64,000 nt of DNA from Crambe crambe (GCA_963924555.1 OZ004593.1:868001-932000); one strand, 5' to 3'. Shown: positions 1 to 22,756, counted from the stretch's first letter. The notes: generated by a model from the letters alone, not told the origin. A program made the numbers and translations.

Positions 1-1321
1 CTGTCTCCAGTGGCTCCAGAGGATCTGATAGGGAAGAGTCCTTCCTCTGTCTGAAGGGGAGAGGACTCAACTTTGAGTCCTGGGGAGTTGGAGGGGAACT
101 GAAATCAGGATGGTTCTGAGTACTGGAATTGGACCGACGATGTCCAAATCGTAACATGGACCTCCCGCTTCTTTCCGAGCTGGGTGAGTCCAGAATGGAA
201 CCAAAACTACCTACCCTGCGGACGGAGCTAGGGGCCACTGGTCCATTCCCACTCAGGAACCCAGGACTTGTCGGCAGAGAGGAAGGGACATGGGAGCTAC
301 TGGGAGGAGAAGTGGGCAGGGTCTTCTCCATGTAGGAGTTGTAGAGGGCACAGAGCATTCGAATGGCTCGCAGAAACTGAGGCATCAGATTCTTGTAGCT
401 ACTGCTCACACTGCAGGGGAAAGGGGAGGGGCTGGTGCATTGCAAGAGGAAAGGGGTGGGGCTAACAACTATTAGTTATGTGCTTATAGAAGAAAAGGGG
501 AGGGGCTGCTCTGCATATTTAGTGAGAGGAGGAGGGGCTGAGCTGATTAAAAGAGGAAGGGGAGGGCTAACAGCTCTGCATAAGAGAGAGGAGGGGTTGA
601 GGAAGGGAAGGGGCCGTCATCTGATGCATCACACAGACTGACCTGAGCAATTCCATTCCAGCAGAACTGGTATTGGACGCTAATCGTGTCATGACTTGTA
701 CTAGAAGACCAGCACTGCTCCTGCTGATGTGTTCCATGAGTGCTTGCATCTTTCTCTCCTCGATGCAATTGCTAAAGATGAGGGAGAGGAGAAGGTCGAT
801 CTGACTGCTTGGAAGTTTCAGCAGGATCAACACTGCACACTCATAGTAATTGTTCTGGACAACAACAACAACAACAACAACAATAAATAAACAGTAAATA
901 GTACTGTTAAAGTAACTTAATAAGCCCCCCTTTTTATTTCCCCCTCTCACCTGTGCACATAACTCCAGCGTGGAGACACCACTGTTGTCTGATATCACTG
1001 CTGACCCTTTACTCAACAGCAGGTCCACACACTTCAACTGACCGTGTCTGCCGATCAGAGATAAACAGTAATGTGATCCAGGTTTAAGAGTCACATGGTC
1101 TTACCGACAGGCAAAGTAGAGGGCATTACCACCAGTTTCATTGGTCTTATGGATGTCAGCATTGTGGTTGAGCAGCTGCACCACACACTGAAGGGTCAAA
1201 AGGTCAATTAAAGAGGAACCTATTCTCTAGCACAGTCTCACTTCATAATGTCCATTCTGACAGGCCACATGCAAGGAGGTGTGTCCATGGACATCCTAAT
1301 TAAAGGAAAACGAAGATAATT

Positions 1322-1365
<44 letters not shown>

Positions 1366-2070
1366 GCTCAAGGGACTTACCTCCACATCAACATACTCTC
1401 CCCTCTGGAGAATAGTGACTAGGAGCTCTGTCCGACCGTTGCAAGCCAACCAATGAAGCTACAGAAATCAAATCATAACCTTCCATCAGTCGGGAAAGTT
1501 TTCAAACTTCCTTATTAGGGGAGAGGGTTCTTCCACATAACATTACTTAATATGCACTGGTCCAAAATGACTATGAAACTCCAGGAAAAGAAAGAGTAGA
1601 ACCCTTACCACTTTTGCTAATAAAGGGGAGGGAGAGGGAGCATTAGAAAGCTTCTGCTATCTCAACAATACCTACAACAGACTAAGGCTTCAATCTACTT
1701 ATTAAGTACAGGGGGAATTCTTTTAAACAGGAAATACTGCCACAATTAACACTTACAGCTGTGAGTCCCTCGTTGTCATGGATACTGATATCTGCACCTG
1801 CTTCCACCAGCTTCTGAACACATTTCTTGTGCCTAAAAAAAAAAAGAAGTTTCCCTCTAGTATCAGGAAATCAATGATATCACACAATAGTCCTTTTGAA
1901 GCAAATAACTTGATGAGCCTATTAAGACAAGTGATTTAACACATACACCTCAATCATCATACACTTGGCCTGCAGCTATAGCATACTTAGCAGGTTGCTT
2001 TGAGTGTCTTAGCCAGAGAGGAAGTACTTCCCATCTCATGTTACAATCAGAGCCTATAAGTATTACATTA

Positions 2071-2108
<38 letters not shown>

Positions 2109-2229
2109 TTTTTACTCATACTAACCCATTTCTGGCTGCCAAGTGGAGTGGAGTTACTCCTATCTTATCCTGAACATGAACAGTGGCTCCTCTTCTCAAG
2201 AGAAGGCTCAGGCAGTCTGCAGCTCCAGT

Positions 2230-2295
<66 letters not shown>

Positions 2296-2726
2296 AAAAA
2301 ATAAATGATTCACATTTCACACTTCAATTAAACTTGGGTATCTATTTTACACTTAATCACTTACTTTGCTGCTGAATGGACTAGAGTTCTTTGTGCCTTT
2401 CCAAATTTGAAATTAACGTCAAAGTTCGAGTTTGCAAGGAGTTCATTTACAGGTCTAACACAAAACCAAGAATTATTAACTTATTGAGTACCTCAAGAGA
2501 ACTATGTTTAGACTTGGCTAATTTATGATTACTTACTTCACTTGGTTTTGCATGACATAGGGTAGTAGCACATACGCTGCATCACTGTCATCTGTAATAA
2601 CAATATATAGGAGACCATTAAAAACTGTAATACATGAATGATCCTTCAATCATACATACCTGGAGGCAATGTAGCCGATCTCCCGCGATGCAGGGCCTTC
2701 TTCATCCGCTGGACGAATGAGTCCAT
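1..2726 (-). CDS. HACE1: HACE1 ankyrin-repeat/HECT E3 ubiquitin ligase, N-terminal part (cut by window edge)
   Basis: HACE1 is a HECT-type E3 ubiquitin ligase that in vertebrates targets active Rac1. Only the N-terminal half is here: 11 coding exons (plus coordinates 2660-2726, 2537-2591, 2365-2454, 2126-2230, 1757-1832, 1381-1458, 1242-1295, 1105-1187, 951-1047, 643-854, 1-410), about 442 residues in one frame. It starts [16 protein letters not shown] and runs through about six ankyrin repeats with typical motifs ([42 protein letters not shown]), then a helical stretch and a Ser/Pro-rich linker. The order and wording match vertebrate HACE1 along its length, including the NFDVNF segment before the first repeat. 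The HECT domain should lie beyond position 1. The ATG at 2726 begins the first exon with good splice phase. The gene is divergent from the severin gene. Identity is firm; exact exon ends are inferred from GT/AG and phase. Confidence 0.92.
859..893. repeat. (AAC)n microsatellite in HACE1 intron
   Basis: A short AAC run lies in the intron just upstream of HACE1 exon 10. On the coding strand it reads GTT and sits directly before the splice acceptor. A longer (GTT)n tract on the plus strand is at 1322-1368 in a neighbouring intron. Confidence 0.9.
2233..2291. repeat. (AG)n tract forming the polypyrimidine tract of a HACE1 acceptor
   Basis: About 30 AG units on the plus strand. On the HACE1 coding strand this is (CT)n ending in CTCAG, so the microsatellite itself is the polypyrimidine tract of the exon 4 acceptor. 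Confidence 0.9.
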
Positions 2727-2900
2727 GTCGAGCTTTACTGTTTAATAATGGAACAGCTCTACACGGTTTATATAGAGACCCACAGCTGTTTTCTTGCTTC
2801 TTTGTTTAGGTTCTGTTTGATCTAATGCGCACCAATATTAGCATCCGCCCACGTTAACTTCCTGCAAACTAATTGGCTTCGCTTACAAGGTTCTGGAGCT
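2727..2900. promoter_or_regulatory. Shared 5' gap between HACE1 and severin (probable bidirectional promoter)
   Basis: Only 174 bp separate the HACE1 ATG (minus) from the severin ATG (plus). Both 5' UTRs and core promoters must fit here unless upstream non-coding exons exist. TATA-like ATATAG is visible near 2770. Promoter function is inferred from the divergent layout. Confidence 0.5.
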
Positions 2901-5694
2901 ATGGCTGGCCTCAAGCAAAGCAAGAAGTACGACTGGAAAGAGACTAACTTGGAATCGTTCGATTCGGAATTGGAGAAAAAAGTGAGCTAGAATGCTATAT
3001 GTGAAAAATAACTCTTAATACCTAGCTTGCTAGAGGAATAAGTGGCTACTTTCCTGCAATCTCGTAGATCAAGAAGGCCAGTGCGGAGTGTGAAGATGCC
3101 TGGAAGGGTGCAGGTGAGAAGGAAGGACTGAGAATCTGGAGGATAGTGGACTTTAAGGTATACCAAGATCATGACCAGATAAAATTGCTGAAGAGCAGCC
3201 ATATTGCTGCATTGTATTTCAGGTAGTGAAATGGCCAGAAAGAGACTATGGCAAATTTTACACTGGAGATTCCTACATCATCCTTCATACTTACAAGAAG
3301 GATCCAGCAAGCCGGGTATGGAGAGAGGAAGAGAAGATGGCGAGGATGGAGGGAGATGAGATAGGGTAGAGGAGGTGGCAGAGAGGGGATGGTAGCTTGG
3401 TGGGGGGTGAAAGGAGAAGTAGAGGACCAGATTAGACTTTTTTCCTTTGCAGGCTCTTTCCTGGGATGTTCACTTTTGGATAGGAAAGTATTCCACTCAG
3501 GATGAGTATGGAACAGCAGCTTACAAGACTGTCGAGTTGGACCACTTTGTGAGTCATCAGCCAATGAATATAATCATAATGTATTCACTTTGTGTGCTAG
3601 CAAGTGCTAAAAAAAACTTCTGTATAATTGTTTTTATTCAGTATCAATTTTTTTCCCTGTGTTTCTTTTGTTGTAGCTGGATGACAAGGCTGTGCAGCAT
3701 AGAGAAGTGCAGGGGAACGAGTCAAAGCTCTTTCGCTCGTATTTCAGTGATAGAATCGTTCTGTGGAAAGGGGGGTGAGTGAGAAGTGTATAGATTTAAG
3801 ATCTGGAGTGGGACTGACTGGATCTGGAATGGGACTGATGTCCACTAGATCTGGAATGGGACTGATATCCTGAAATGGATGATATCCATTAGGATCTGGA
3901 ATGGGACTGATGCTTATATATGTGTGTATGTACGATGCACAGGGCTGAATCTGGATTCCATCATGTGGAGGAAGAAAAATATAAGCCACGCCTTCTTCAC
4001 TTTAAAGGAAAACGAGTAAGTAATACATAGCTAGCTAACTAGCTATAGTCCTCAATTATTTTTGTTGAATGTCCTTTGCACCCTCTTATGTTGTGATGAC
4101 TATCTGCAGAACAGGATGATGATTGAGGAGGTGAAATTACGTCGAAAGTACCTGAATGAAGGTGATGTCTTCATACTGGACCTTGGACTCCATCTCATTC
4201 AGGTGTGCTATATAGCTGCCTAGGGAAATTGATTTTGGAGACGCAAGACAACCACACCCATTAGTATTTAGTATCAACAAGAATTAGTATAGTTTTGACA
4301 GCTTTAAGTAGCTTTCTTGCATTCTATCGGGTGTAGTCTTAAAAATTTGAGTGATCCAGTTAAAATGCCATGCCCATACCCACGATAGCTTAAACATTAC
4401 CATCAATAGAAGTTGATGTGTCCCCTTAGCTGAAATGAATCACCTATTGCCAACCATCCAGGGTTCTCCAGGGATTTGGTCTATTTACTTATTTCATGGC
4501 TGAATTATTATTGTGGTCCAGTGGCCAGTATAGATTATAGTTACTTGTATTGGCATTTTATTAGCAATGACTGATAAATCCAGGACTTACTTCCAGGGGT
4601 TGGCAGGTCTATCCTACTTTATACTGATGTTTACTTGACTCCATTGATTTGAGTATCCTTTTTTGCTGGTTGCTTAGTGGAACGGAACAGAGTCCAACAA
4701 AGATGAAAGGACGAAGGCAGCTGAATTCATTCGCTCCCTTAAGGTATGAGCTACTCAATAGCAAGCGACTTCATTCTGATCATGAGTGGTATTATGCAGT
4801 CTGACAGAGGAGGAAGGCCCACCATTGAATTCATCGGTGAGTATTGGAATACTTTAAATTTGCTGTTAATGGCTCGAGACAAAAAATGAGTGGAATTTGA
4901 CAGCTGCATCACTTGCACACACACACACAGATGGTGATGTGGTGGATGAGTCACACACCTTTTACAAGAACATCCCCCCAGGATTCTTAGGATCCAAAAA
5001 ACCAAAACCTGCTGAAAAAGTAAGCTAAAGAGAAAAAAGGAGTATAAGGGGAAGGAAAGCACTCATAAACACCATCACATCATGAGTCTGCCCCTGTTCA
5101 TTAAGAGTATTGCATGGAAGAAGGGACAGAAAAACATCATTCCTGCCCCTATTAATTAGTGTTATAATTGTTATAGTGAGGAGCAGATGAAGCTGCCCCT
5201 ATTAATTAGTTTTACAATTATTAAAGGGAGGAGCAGATGAAGCTGCCCCTATTAATTAGTGTTACAATTATCATAGGGAGGAGCAGATGAAGATGTGAAG
5301 GTGTATGAAAAGCACTTGTACAGGATTCATGAGTATTCTGAACATCAAGTGAGCTTCAAGAGAGTGGCCAAAGGGAAAATCAGTCGAGGTTTCCTAGACC
5401 CGTCTGACGTGTTTGTGCTGGACACTGGTTTCCACGTCTATGTGTGGGTCGGAAAAGAGGCCAGCACTTTGGAGAAAGGCAGGTCCATTGTCCTAGCACA
5501 GGTGAGCATGTGATAGTCATGTGATTATCAGAGGAAGTACTGTCAAGTATGCCATAAAATGTGATTGTTTCTTTGTACTATAGCAACACTTGAAGGATTC
5601 AGAGCATCCTTTCCTGCCCATCACCAGGCTGAGTCAAGACCAGCACTGTCTGGAATTTGAAGCTGCTTTTGATGATAGAGCACCAGTGAGCTAA
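2901..5694 (+). CDS. Severin/gelsolin-family actin-binding protein
   Basis: Twelve exons (2901-2981, 3068-3157, 3223-3315, 3453-3548, 3677-3774, 3943-4015, 4110-4202, 4678-4743, 4800-4836, 4931-5019, 5277-5501, 5584-5694) encode 383 residues, close to the size of severin and CapG, which have three gelsolin domains. The start [12 protein letters not shown] is followed by gelsolin signatures: [48 protein letters not shown] (the WIG/Q-DE-G pattern of domain 1), then [17 protein letters not shown] (domain 2) and [20 protein letters not shown] (domain 3). Such proteins sever and cap actin filaments with calcium in the cytosol. No villin headpiece is present. It is divergent from HACE1 and convergent with VPS15. 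The acceptor of exon 11 lies in a triplicated 50-bp tandem repeat. Family assignment is firm; severin versus CapG is not resolved. Confidence 0.92.
5128..5292 (+). repeat. Three 50-bp tandem copies carrying the severin exon-11 acceptor
   Basis: The block GAGGAGCAGATGAAG, preceded by a T/A-rich stretch ending in AG, recurs at 5178, 5228 and 5278. The third copy is the real exon 11 start, which reads GGADEDVK. The first two copies are intronic. Confidence 0.85.
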
Positions 5695-6227
5695 TGATAA
5701 CACAAACTAGAGCATTCTCCCTGAAAGTGGTTTCACACATCAAAGGGTATTTGTAGTTCATCAGCATTCTATTGACCACATCAAAGGGAAGATGTACTTG
5801 ATACAATGGGCCCCTATGCTTGGGGGGAACACGCCACTTACAAGCTTGCTTATCATTATGGTTTTACTTCAATTATCTCTTCCCATTCTCCTTTCAGATT
5901 GGTTCTAAAAGCACTGAAAAAGCATCCTGTCTTGTCATGTAAACCAACTTCTTGCTACTTTTTATCAATAGTTTGTACACATGCATGTAGCATGTAGTTA
6001 TATCAAATGTTTGTACACATGCATGTGGCAGCATGTTTAACGCTGATTAAAAAAAAAAGTTACTGAATACAAATTTACTTTCAAATCAGAAAGACAACAA
6101 AAACCTGTCAAAGTTTAATTACAGCAACAATATTAATTTCAGTAAGTGATTTAAAAAGATTTGAACAGTATTCCCGTACCTATATACCCTTTACCTAATA
6201 ACTTGTGCAAAAGGAATTGAAACACAG

Positions 6228-16433
<10,206 letters not shown>

Positions 16434-16581
16434 ACCTGCATATTCTTAGCAATACTGAGCTAGACTGCAAAACGTTCCAATTCTGGCACTAATGTTCAAT
16501 ATTTCTCATTCGCTTAATAAGCTAGATAAGCCCCGCCCATTATTCATTATTAATTTTTTTAATCACCACAAAAAAATTGTT
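16434..16581. promoter_or_regulatory. Shared 5' gap between VPS15 and KYAT
   Basis: The two start codons are 148 bp apart on opposite strands, so a bidirectional promoter is likely. I see no clear TATA box. The inference rests on spacing only. Confidence 0.5.
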
Positions 16582-19322
16582 ATGTTCGCCACCAAATTTA
16601 TACGCACTTCTTCCAAGGTTTTGCGGAGTTTTTGCAGCCGTGAGAGTCTCAAGCTTCAGTTACCTCGGTCCCTAGCAACCTCTGTGGTTCTCCTCCAAGA
16701 CACCATGAACATAAAGGTAGCATATAAGAAAAGCTGGTGTCATTAATAATCCAACATAATTATGTACAGCCTGCAAAGAGGACTGATGGCCTAGATAAGA
16801 ATGTCTGGTAAGAGTTAACTAGCTAGTGTCATTTTGGGGCTTAGATTGAGCTTTGTTTTTTGTCATAGGGTGGAGTTTACAGGGATGGTAGCCAAACTGA
16901 AGCCTGTCAACCTTGGTCAGGTAGCTATGTATATAAAATAAGCTAATTATGACATAGCTGTAAGGCAGCTAAGAACACAATGATGTGCAAGATTGGCAAG
17001 ACATTTAGCCAGTATATTAATGACCAATAATTTTATCTGGTTGACCACACCCCTTATCCCACCTCCTCCTCCAGGGGATGCCTGATTATCCTCCTCCTTC
17101 ATTTGTTCTTGAAGCACTGAACAAGGCAGCGAAGGTTCCTTCACTTCATCAGTACACCCGTGGAATGGTAAAAGACATTTTATCTAACTTACTCCCCCCA
17201 AGCACATCGGATCCTTATTATTCTCTAATTGACAGGGGCACCCAAGATTAGTGAAGGCTCTTGGGAAGTTGTATAGTAAGATGCTTGGGAGAGAACTCGA
17301 CCCGATGAGCAATGTGAGCCATTTTCTTGTGGAATGGCCAACATATTCTTGCTGAAGAGCATGCATACAATGGTTGTGTATTACGTTGCAGGTTTTGGTG
17401 ACAGAAGGTGCTTACTCAGCACTTTCCCATGCCATCAACGGATTTGTACAGGAGGGAGATGAAGTGAGAAATAGTTATGCTCTTACCAGACAAGTTTATG
17501 AGGAGTTTACTGTCTTACGAGACTAGTTTACAAGGAGTTTACGTCTTACCAGACAGTTTACTGTCTTACCAGACAAGTTTACAAGGAGTTTACTGTCTTA
17601 CCAGACTAGTTTACAAGGAGTTTACTGTCTTACCAGACTAGTTTACAAGGAGTTTACTGTCTGTTTTGCACTCAATAATTGAGAGGACAATGCAACTTTG
17701 TGTATTAAAGTGAATAGAAATTGTCATAGTGGAAGCATAGCAATTGTCTCAGTCAGTGACAGCTTTTTATCAATGACTGACATTGATTTTTGTGGTGCAG
17801 GTGATTATCGTTGAGCCATTCTTTGATTGCTACTCCACCATGACGAGGATATCAGGAGGTACTCCCGTTTATATCCCTCTCAGACCTGTAAGTTGAATGT
17901 CACCCACTTATGCTTCCTTCTAGTTCTTAAGAGTTGAGATCATGTTCCCTCTTGTAACTTAGCAATGTGAAAACCCCACGTCTTCTAAAGATTGGGCTCT
18001 GGACAGTGCAGAGTTAGCGGCTGCCTTCAACGAGAAGACTCGCATGATTGTCATCAACACACCCAATAATCCTCTGGGAAAGGTCAGAGATTGGATCTGT
18101 GGGGGGGGGGGGGGATCCTCTAGGGAGAGGGGGCCAAGGGGAAGGGTACTGTGGATCGTCTTTGTCATTTTTCCCCCTCTTGTGTGTATAGGTTTACTCA
18201 AGGAGTGAACTGGAGGTGATCGCTGACCTCTGCAAGAAACATGACGTGCTGTGTGTCAGTGACGAAGTGTACGAGTGGCTAATTTACCCAGGATCAGAGC
18301 ACGTCAGGATAGGTAGTAATGACAAGATCACAGGAGCTGGGGAAATTTGAATGCTCATTTTATTTCCATAGCAACACTGCCTGGAATGTGGGAGAGGACC
18401 ATCACCGTTGGAAGCGCTGGGAAGACATTCCATGCCACCGGATGGCGGGTAAGACTCAGCCCCAAAAATACGAAAAATCACATGCCACACTTACATGGAA
18501 TATTATTTGTGTTTCTTTCTGTATATTCCCCCTCCCCATTCCAGACCGGCTGGGCCCTTGCTCCTGCAGAGATCATTAAGATAATGCATATCTGTTTAAC
18601 TCAAGTCTACTACAGTCATGTTTCAATCATTCAAGAAGCCATTGCTGAAGGCTTGGAGGTCGAACTGGCTCGCTACGGTCAACCAGACAGCTACCTTTCC
18701 CAGACCGTACAGACATTGCTGAGAAAGAGGGACGAGACTTGTTCAGTCCTGAAGGAGGTGGGGTTCACTCCTATTGTACCCGATGGGGGGTACTTCATCC
18801 TGGCAGATACTACTGCCGTGGGCAAGGAGTTTGATACTGGACCTGGAAAGGAAGCATATGATTTCCAATTTGCCAAATGGATGATGGCTGAAAAGGTGAG
18901 GGTAGAGAGAAACAGAGAGAGAACTAGAAATAAGAGACCCAATCTGATTGGTCATGAGCAAGGACATCCGCATATCCTATAATTATTAGGTTGGTTGTTT
19001 TCTTGACATGGTCGGGAAATTCATAGTGACCAGCAGTACCGTTGTTTCTATATAGCTCTGATTGGACTAAGTAAATTTCTTTTTTCCCAGGGAATTGCTT
19101 CAATTCCTCCATCAGCGTTTTATGGTCCCGAGCATGCCCACATATCTGGCAAGCTCATTCGGTTCTGTTTCTGCAAAGTAAGTTTCGCACAAGTTGCACA
19201 CATGCATGGATGATACAACACAATTCAATATTACTATCTATTTATAGGAAGATGCAACTCTACAAGCAGCTTTTAAACTGCTAAGACAGTGGGCACAAGA
19301 CATCAAGAATGGAAAACAATAA
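16582..19322 (+). CDS. Kynurenine aminotransferase / cysteine-S-conjugate beta-lyase (KYAT3-like), probably mitochondrial
   Basis: This PLP enzyme transaminates kynurenine to kynurenic acid and can cleave cysteine conjugates. Thirteen exons (16582-16716, 16770-16807, 16869-16920, 17075-17167, 17236-17313, 17392-17463, 17801-17887, 17963-18082, 18192-18312, 18372-18448, 18545-18895, 19091-19177, 19248-19322) give 461 residues. The first 45 are rich in Arg/Ser/Leu and lack acids near the start, like a mitochondrial presequence. Then come [41 protein letters not shown] (Asn221), SDEVYEWL (Asp249, Tyr252) and [11 protein letters not shown] with the PLP lysine at Lys283. These fit KYAT1/KYAT3 closely; the presequence favours KYAT3. 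The stop codon overlaps an AATAAA (19318-19323) that could serve as poly(A) signal. The gene ends 141 bp from the convergent IARS2 gene. Confidence 0.93.
17481..17662. repeat. 32-bp tandem repeat in a KYAT intron
   Basis: About five imperfect copies of a unit built from TTTACTGTCTTACCAGAC and TAGTTTACAAGGAG lie in the intron 17464-17800. Confidence 0.85.
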
Positions 19323-19463
19323 ATACCAACACAGGTGTCAGTTGTTTTTGTTTTTTGGTTGTTGTTGTTGTTGTTTTGTTGTTGTTGTTTTTTCAATTTG
19401 AACAAAATAGACTGTTTATAACTATAACACAATGCAGATGAACAGTTTATCATGTAGAGACTT

Positions 19464-22400
19464 TCACACATTACTATCTTTTCTTTCTACTTGCTTGCAA
19501 CGTTCACACAGGTCCTCTTTCTCTGGACACGTCCACTTCCAACAACGAAGGCACTTTTGGTGTCCGGTTTCCACAGAGACAGGCACAGCCACAACTTGCA
19601 CCGTTGCTTCCTCACCAGACCATTTAATAACACCAGTCTCCTCACCCTGACTAGAATCTTCATGAGAGTGAACTTCAATCTCACCACCATCTTGAACTGT
19701 TGCCTCTGACACTATGAAGTAGTCGCTGAGAGAGAATTCGAGATCTTTATTTGTCTCTAAAGGACTTGCCAGCTTGATAAGTGTAGACTTGACGCTGTCA
19801 GATCCAGTGCAAATGGCAATTCTTGCTTCCAGAGAACTGCGGATCTTTTTGGCTATGCGAATTTTTTCGAGAGCCTTCTTTGATAATGTTAAAGACGTCT
19901 TTATTGTGATGTTGCAAGTGGCAACAATCCACTCATACAGTTTCTTTTCCACTCCTGTCGGATATTGTTTGTCTATTGACATGTCCCTCAGGAAACCCTG
20001 GCATTAGAGGACCCTTTACCATCCTTTCAAAGTAGGGCAGGGTGATGCACTTCATAATACTGTATCAAAATTTACATTGTTTCAAAACCAAGAACCATCT
20101 ATCAAAAATTTAAATGCAGTGGAGAGAGATTTCTTGGTTTTGAAACAATGTAAATTTTGTACAGTATTATGAAGTGCATCACCCTGCCTACCTTTGAAAG
20201 GATGGTAAAGGGTCACCTCTTCTGCCAGGTGAGGGACAATGGGGGCAATAGAACAAACGAAAGTCCGCAGGAGGTGGAAAAGAACTGTTTGAGTGGACCG
20301 TCTCTTGTTGCCACTTGCAACATCACAATAAAGACGATCTTTAACGATGTCAAAGTAGAATGACGAGAGATCATTGGGTATGAAGTCGTTCAAGGACTTG
20401 CAGAAACTGGAGTAATTCATACCATCGTAAGCGGAGAGAGCTGATTGGTTGTATTCACTCAGGATATGAAGAATGTAGCGGTCTAGCTTAGAAAGTAGAT
20501 GATAAGGGAGAATGTCTGTGGATGGATCAAAATCGGAGAGATTTCCCATCATGAATCGGCAGGTAATGCGCATCCTCTGCAGGAAGTCCTTTCTTTGATT
20601 CAGAATCATGTCACTCAGTTGAACATCACAGAAATAGTCGCTCGCTGCCACCCATAACCTCATCACATCAGCTCCAAACTTTTCCGAATTAATTATGCTA
20701 TTCGGACTAATCACATTTCCCAATGATTTAGACATTTTATCACCTTTCTTGTCCAAAACGAATCCATGGGTAACCACGGCTTTATAAGGAGCTTTCCCCT
20801 GTACAGCGATACTGGTAAGCAACGAAGATTGGAACCACCCACGGTGCTGGTCCGATCCCTCCAAATACACATCTGCCACACCCCCGGAACCCTTCAAGAC
20901 TGACGCCCAGGAGGAACCGCTATCGAACCACACATCCATCGTATCTTGTCCTTTGACGTATTCATCAGCCGAGGACCGTAAAGAATCCGGCAAGAGTTCC
21001 CTGGTAGTCATGTTCCACCAGCAATCTGATCCATGATTGTAAATCAGATCTTTTATATGCCACATGGTTTGTTCAGTGATGAGAGGTTTTCCAGTGGCTC
21101 TATGGTAGAAAACAGGGATGGGTACACCCCATAAACGCTGTCGCGAAATGCACCAATTGTCTCTGTCATCCAACATTGGTAGGAGTCTATTTTGAGATCC
21201 GGGCGGGAACATAGTCACATCGTTAACCACTGCATCCTTTGCTTGCATCTTAAGAGAACTGACGTCTGCAAACCACTGTTCTGTGGCTCGAATTATGACC
21301 GGTTTTTTACTCCGCCAGTCATAGGGGTAGCGATGGGTGTACGCCGATTTATGAACCAAAGCATTCGCTCTTATCAATTTCTCTAAAATGGCTTTGTTTC
21401 CTTCGCCAAGCACCTGCAAGCCTTCCAAATTCCCACCAGCTTCACTAGTATACTTGCCTTCACCGTCCACTAAACAATTCAAGTCTAAGTTGTACTGGAC
21501 TCCGATTGAATAATCCTCATAACCATGGGAGGGAGCAGTGTGAACAAGTCCAGTACCCTCACTGTCACTGACATGCAAAGCAGGCAGAAAAGGTCGCAAT
21601 GAGGCACTTTCATCAACTGGATTATTGTATGATACACCTTCCAACTGCGATCCGGAAAGAGACCCAAGAACTTTATAATCCTTGAGAACGTGATCAAGCG
21701 AGCAATTGGTACCTGCCAAGATTACCATTTTTGATGAGCCATGTTGGAATTCAATGAGAGAATATTGATGTCCAGGATTATAACAGATGGCTCTGTTGGC
21801 TACTAAAGTCCATGGGGTGGTTGTCCAGACTAAAGCATGTATCTCCTCTGATCCTCCACATGTAGGAGGCAGGGAACCCTTTGATACCAGCGGGAAAAGA
21901 ACATAGACAGAATCACTCACATGGTCTTGATACTCCAATTCTGCTTCTGCCAGAGTTGTTCGAGACGAAGGTGACCAATACACAGGCTTAAATCCACGAT
22001 AAATACAGCCTTTCTTAAACATCTCGTAAAAGACTCCTATCTGATCGGCTTCATAAGATTTATCCATAGTCAGATAGGGGTTTTCCCAGTCGCCAAGGCA
22101 ACCCCATTTTTGGAATTCCTCTTTCTGCTTATTCAATGCACTCTTTGCAAAACGGGAAGCCTTTAGGCGAATGTCAGCAGCTGGATTGCCAATAAAATCA
22201 GCCTCTCGGCAGGCTTTGAGTTCAATAGGCAAACCATGGCAGTCCCATCCTGGACGATAGTTTATCCTATATCCACGTAAGAGTTTGTACCGGTTTGTGA
22301 TATCTTTTAGGATCTTATTGAGAGCATGACCCATGTGGGGATCACCATTGGCATAAGGAGGCCCGTCATGAAGTGTAAAGGTTTTGGAAGGATTCCTGTG

Positions 22401-22523
22401 TTCCAATTGCCATCTGTAGAGCTGATCAAACTTGGCTATTGCTCTCACTGAAGGCTCATTGATGGTGGGGTTGGCTCGAAGGGGGAAATTAGTCTTGGGC
22501 AGCAACACTCTGTACTTAGTCAT
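19464..22523 (-). CDS. IARS2: Isoleucyl-tRNA synthetase, mitochondrial IARS2 type, with a disrupted C-terminal region
   Basis: The enzyme charges tRNA-Ile and edits misactivated valine. A long exon (20192-22523) encodes 777 residues with the class I signatures HMGH (63-66) and KMSKS (596-600), TTTPWTL and GTGLVHTAPSHGYED of the editing domain, and WCISRQRLWGVPIP. It ends in conserved IVPHLAEEV followed by TTTCAAAG and a good donor (GTAGGCAGG). A second exon (19464-about 19972) encodes the usual C-terminus: KIRIAKKIRSSLEARIA and a zinc-binding CLRCWKW...CERC. The acceptor CAATAG at 19973 is the only one I found that keeps frame; the joined length would be 946 residues. The about 45 residues normally between these blocks (the Trp-containing linker) are missing; an inverted duplication occupies the place. 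No clear presequence follows the ATG at 22523; the frame stays open for at least four codons upstream, so an upstream exon is possible. It shares a 233-bp gap with YPEL5. Confidence 0.88.
19880..20354. repeat. About 220-bp imperfect inverted duplication inside IARS2
   Basis: The arms are about 19880-20094 and 20131-20354, with a 36-bp spacer. The right arm, read on the minus strand, is conserved synthetase coding sequence (FDIVKDRLYCDVASGNKRR) plus the exon donor and start of the intron. The left arm carries the same text on the plus strand with substitutions and small deletions. The inner 85 bp are nearly identical (TTCTTGGTTTTGAAAC / GTTTCAAAACCAAGAA at the centre), while the outer part is diverged by roughly a fifth. 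Confidence 0.9.
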
Positions 22524-22756
22524 GCTTTTATACCACGTGGGTGGATAATGTTTCTAATTAATCGTTGAATGTAAAATTAGAAAGTAAACAAAAAACGAAA
22601 GGAGAGTGCAGAGTTCAGAAGAGTGCTGTCGACTTTCAGTCTGACCATAGATAGTTCAGACCACGGATATCTCTTTTCTGGACGACTGAAAGATTTGGGA
22701 GGGCTGTGAGCGTCTTTTTCTCGTCGTATGAGCGTGGTTTTGGTGATACTGTAGCC
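22524..22756. promoter_or_regulatory. Shared 5' gap between IARS2 and YPEL5
   Basis: The start codons are 233 bp apart and divergent. TATAAAAG on the minus strand lies only a few bases before the IARS2 ATG, too close to act as its TATA box unless the true start is elsewhere. Confidence 0.45.

Noticed and set aside
20157..20363. Plus-strand 68-codon frame containing LVATCNITIKT
   Set aside because: It is the antisense of the conserved IARS2 exon. Its likeness to the minus-strand peptide at 19900-19960 is explained by the inverted duplication, not by a gene.
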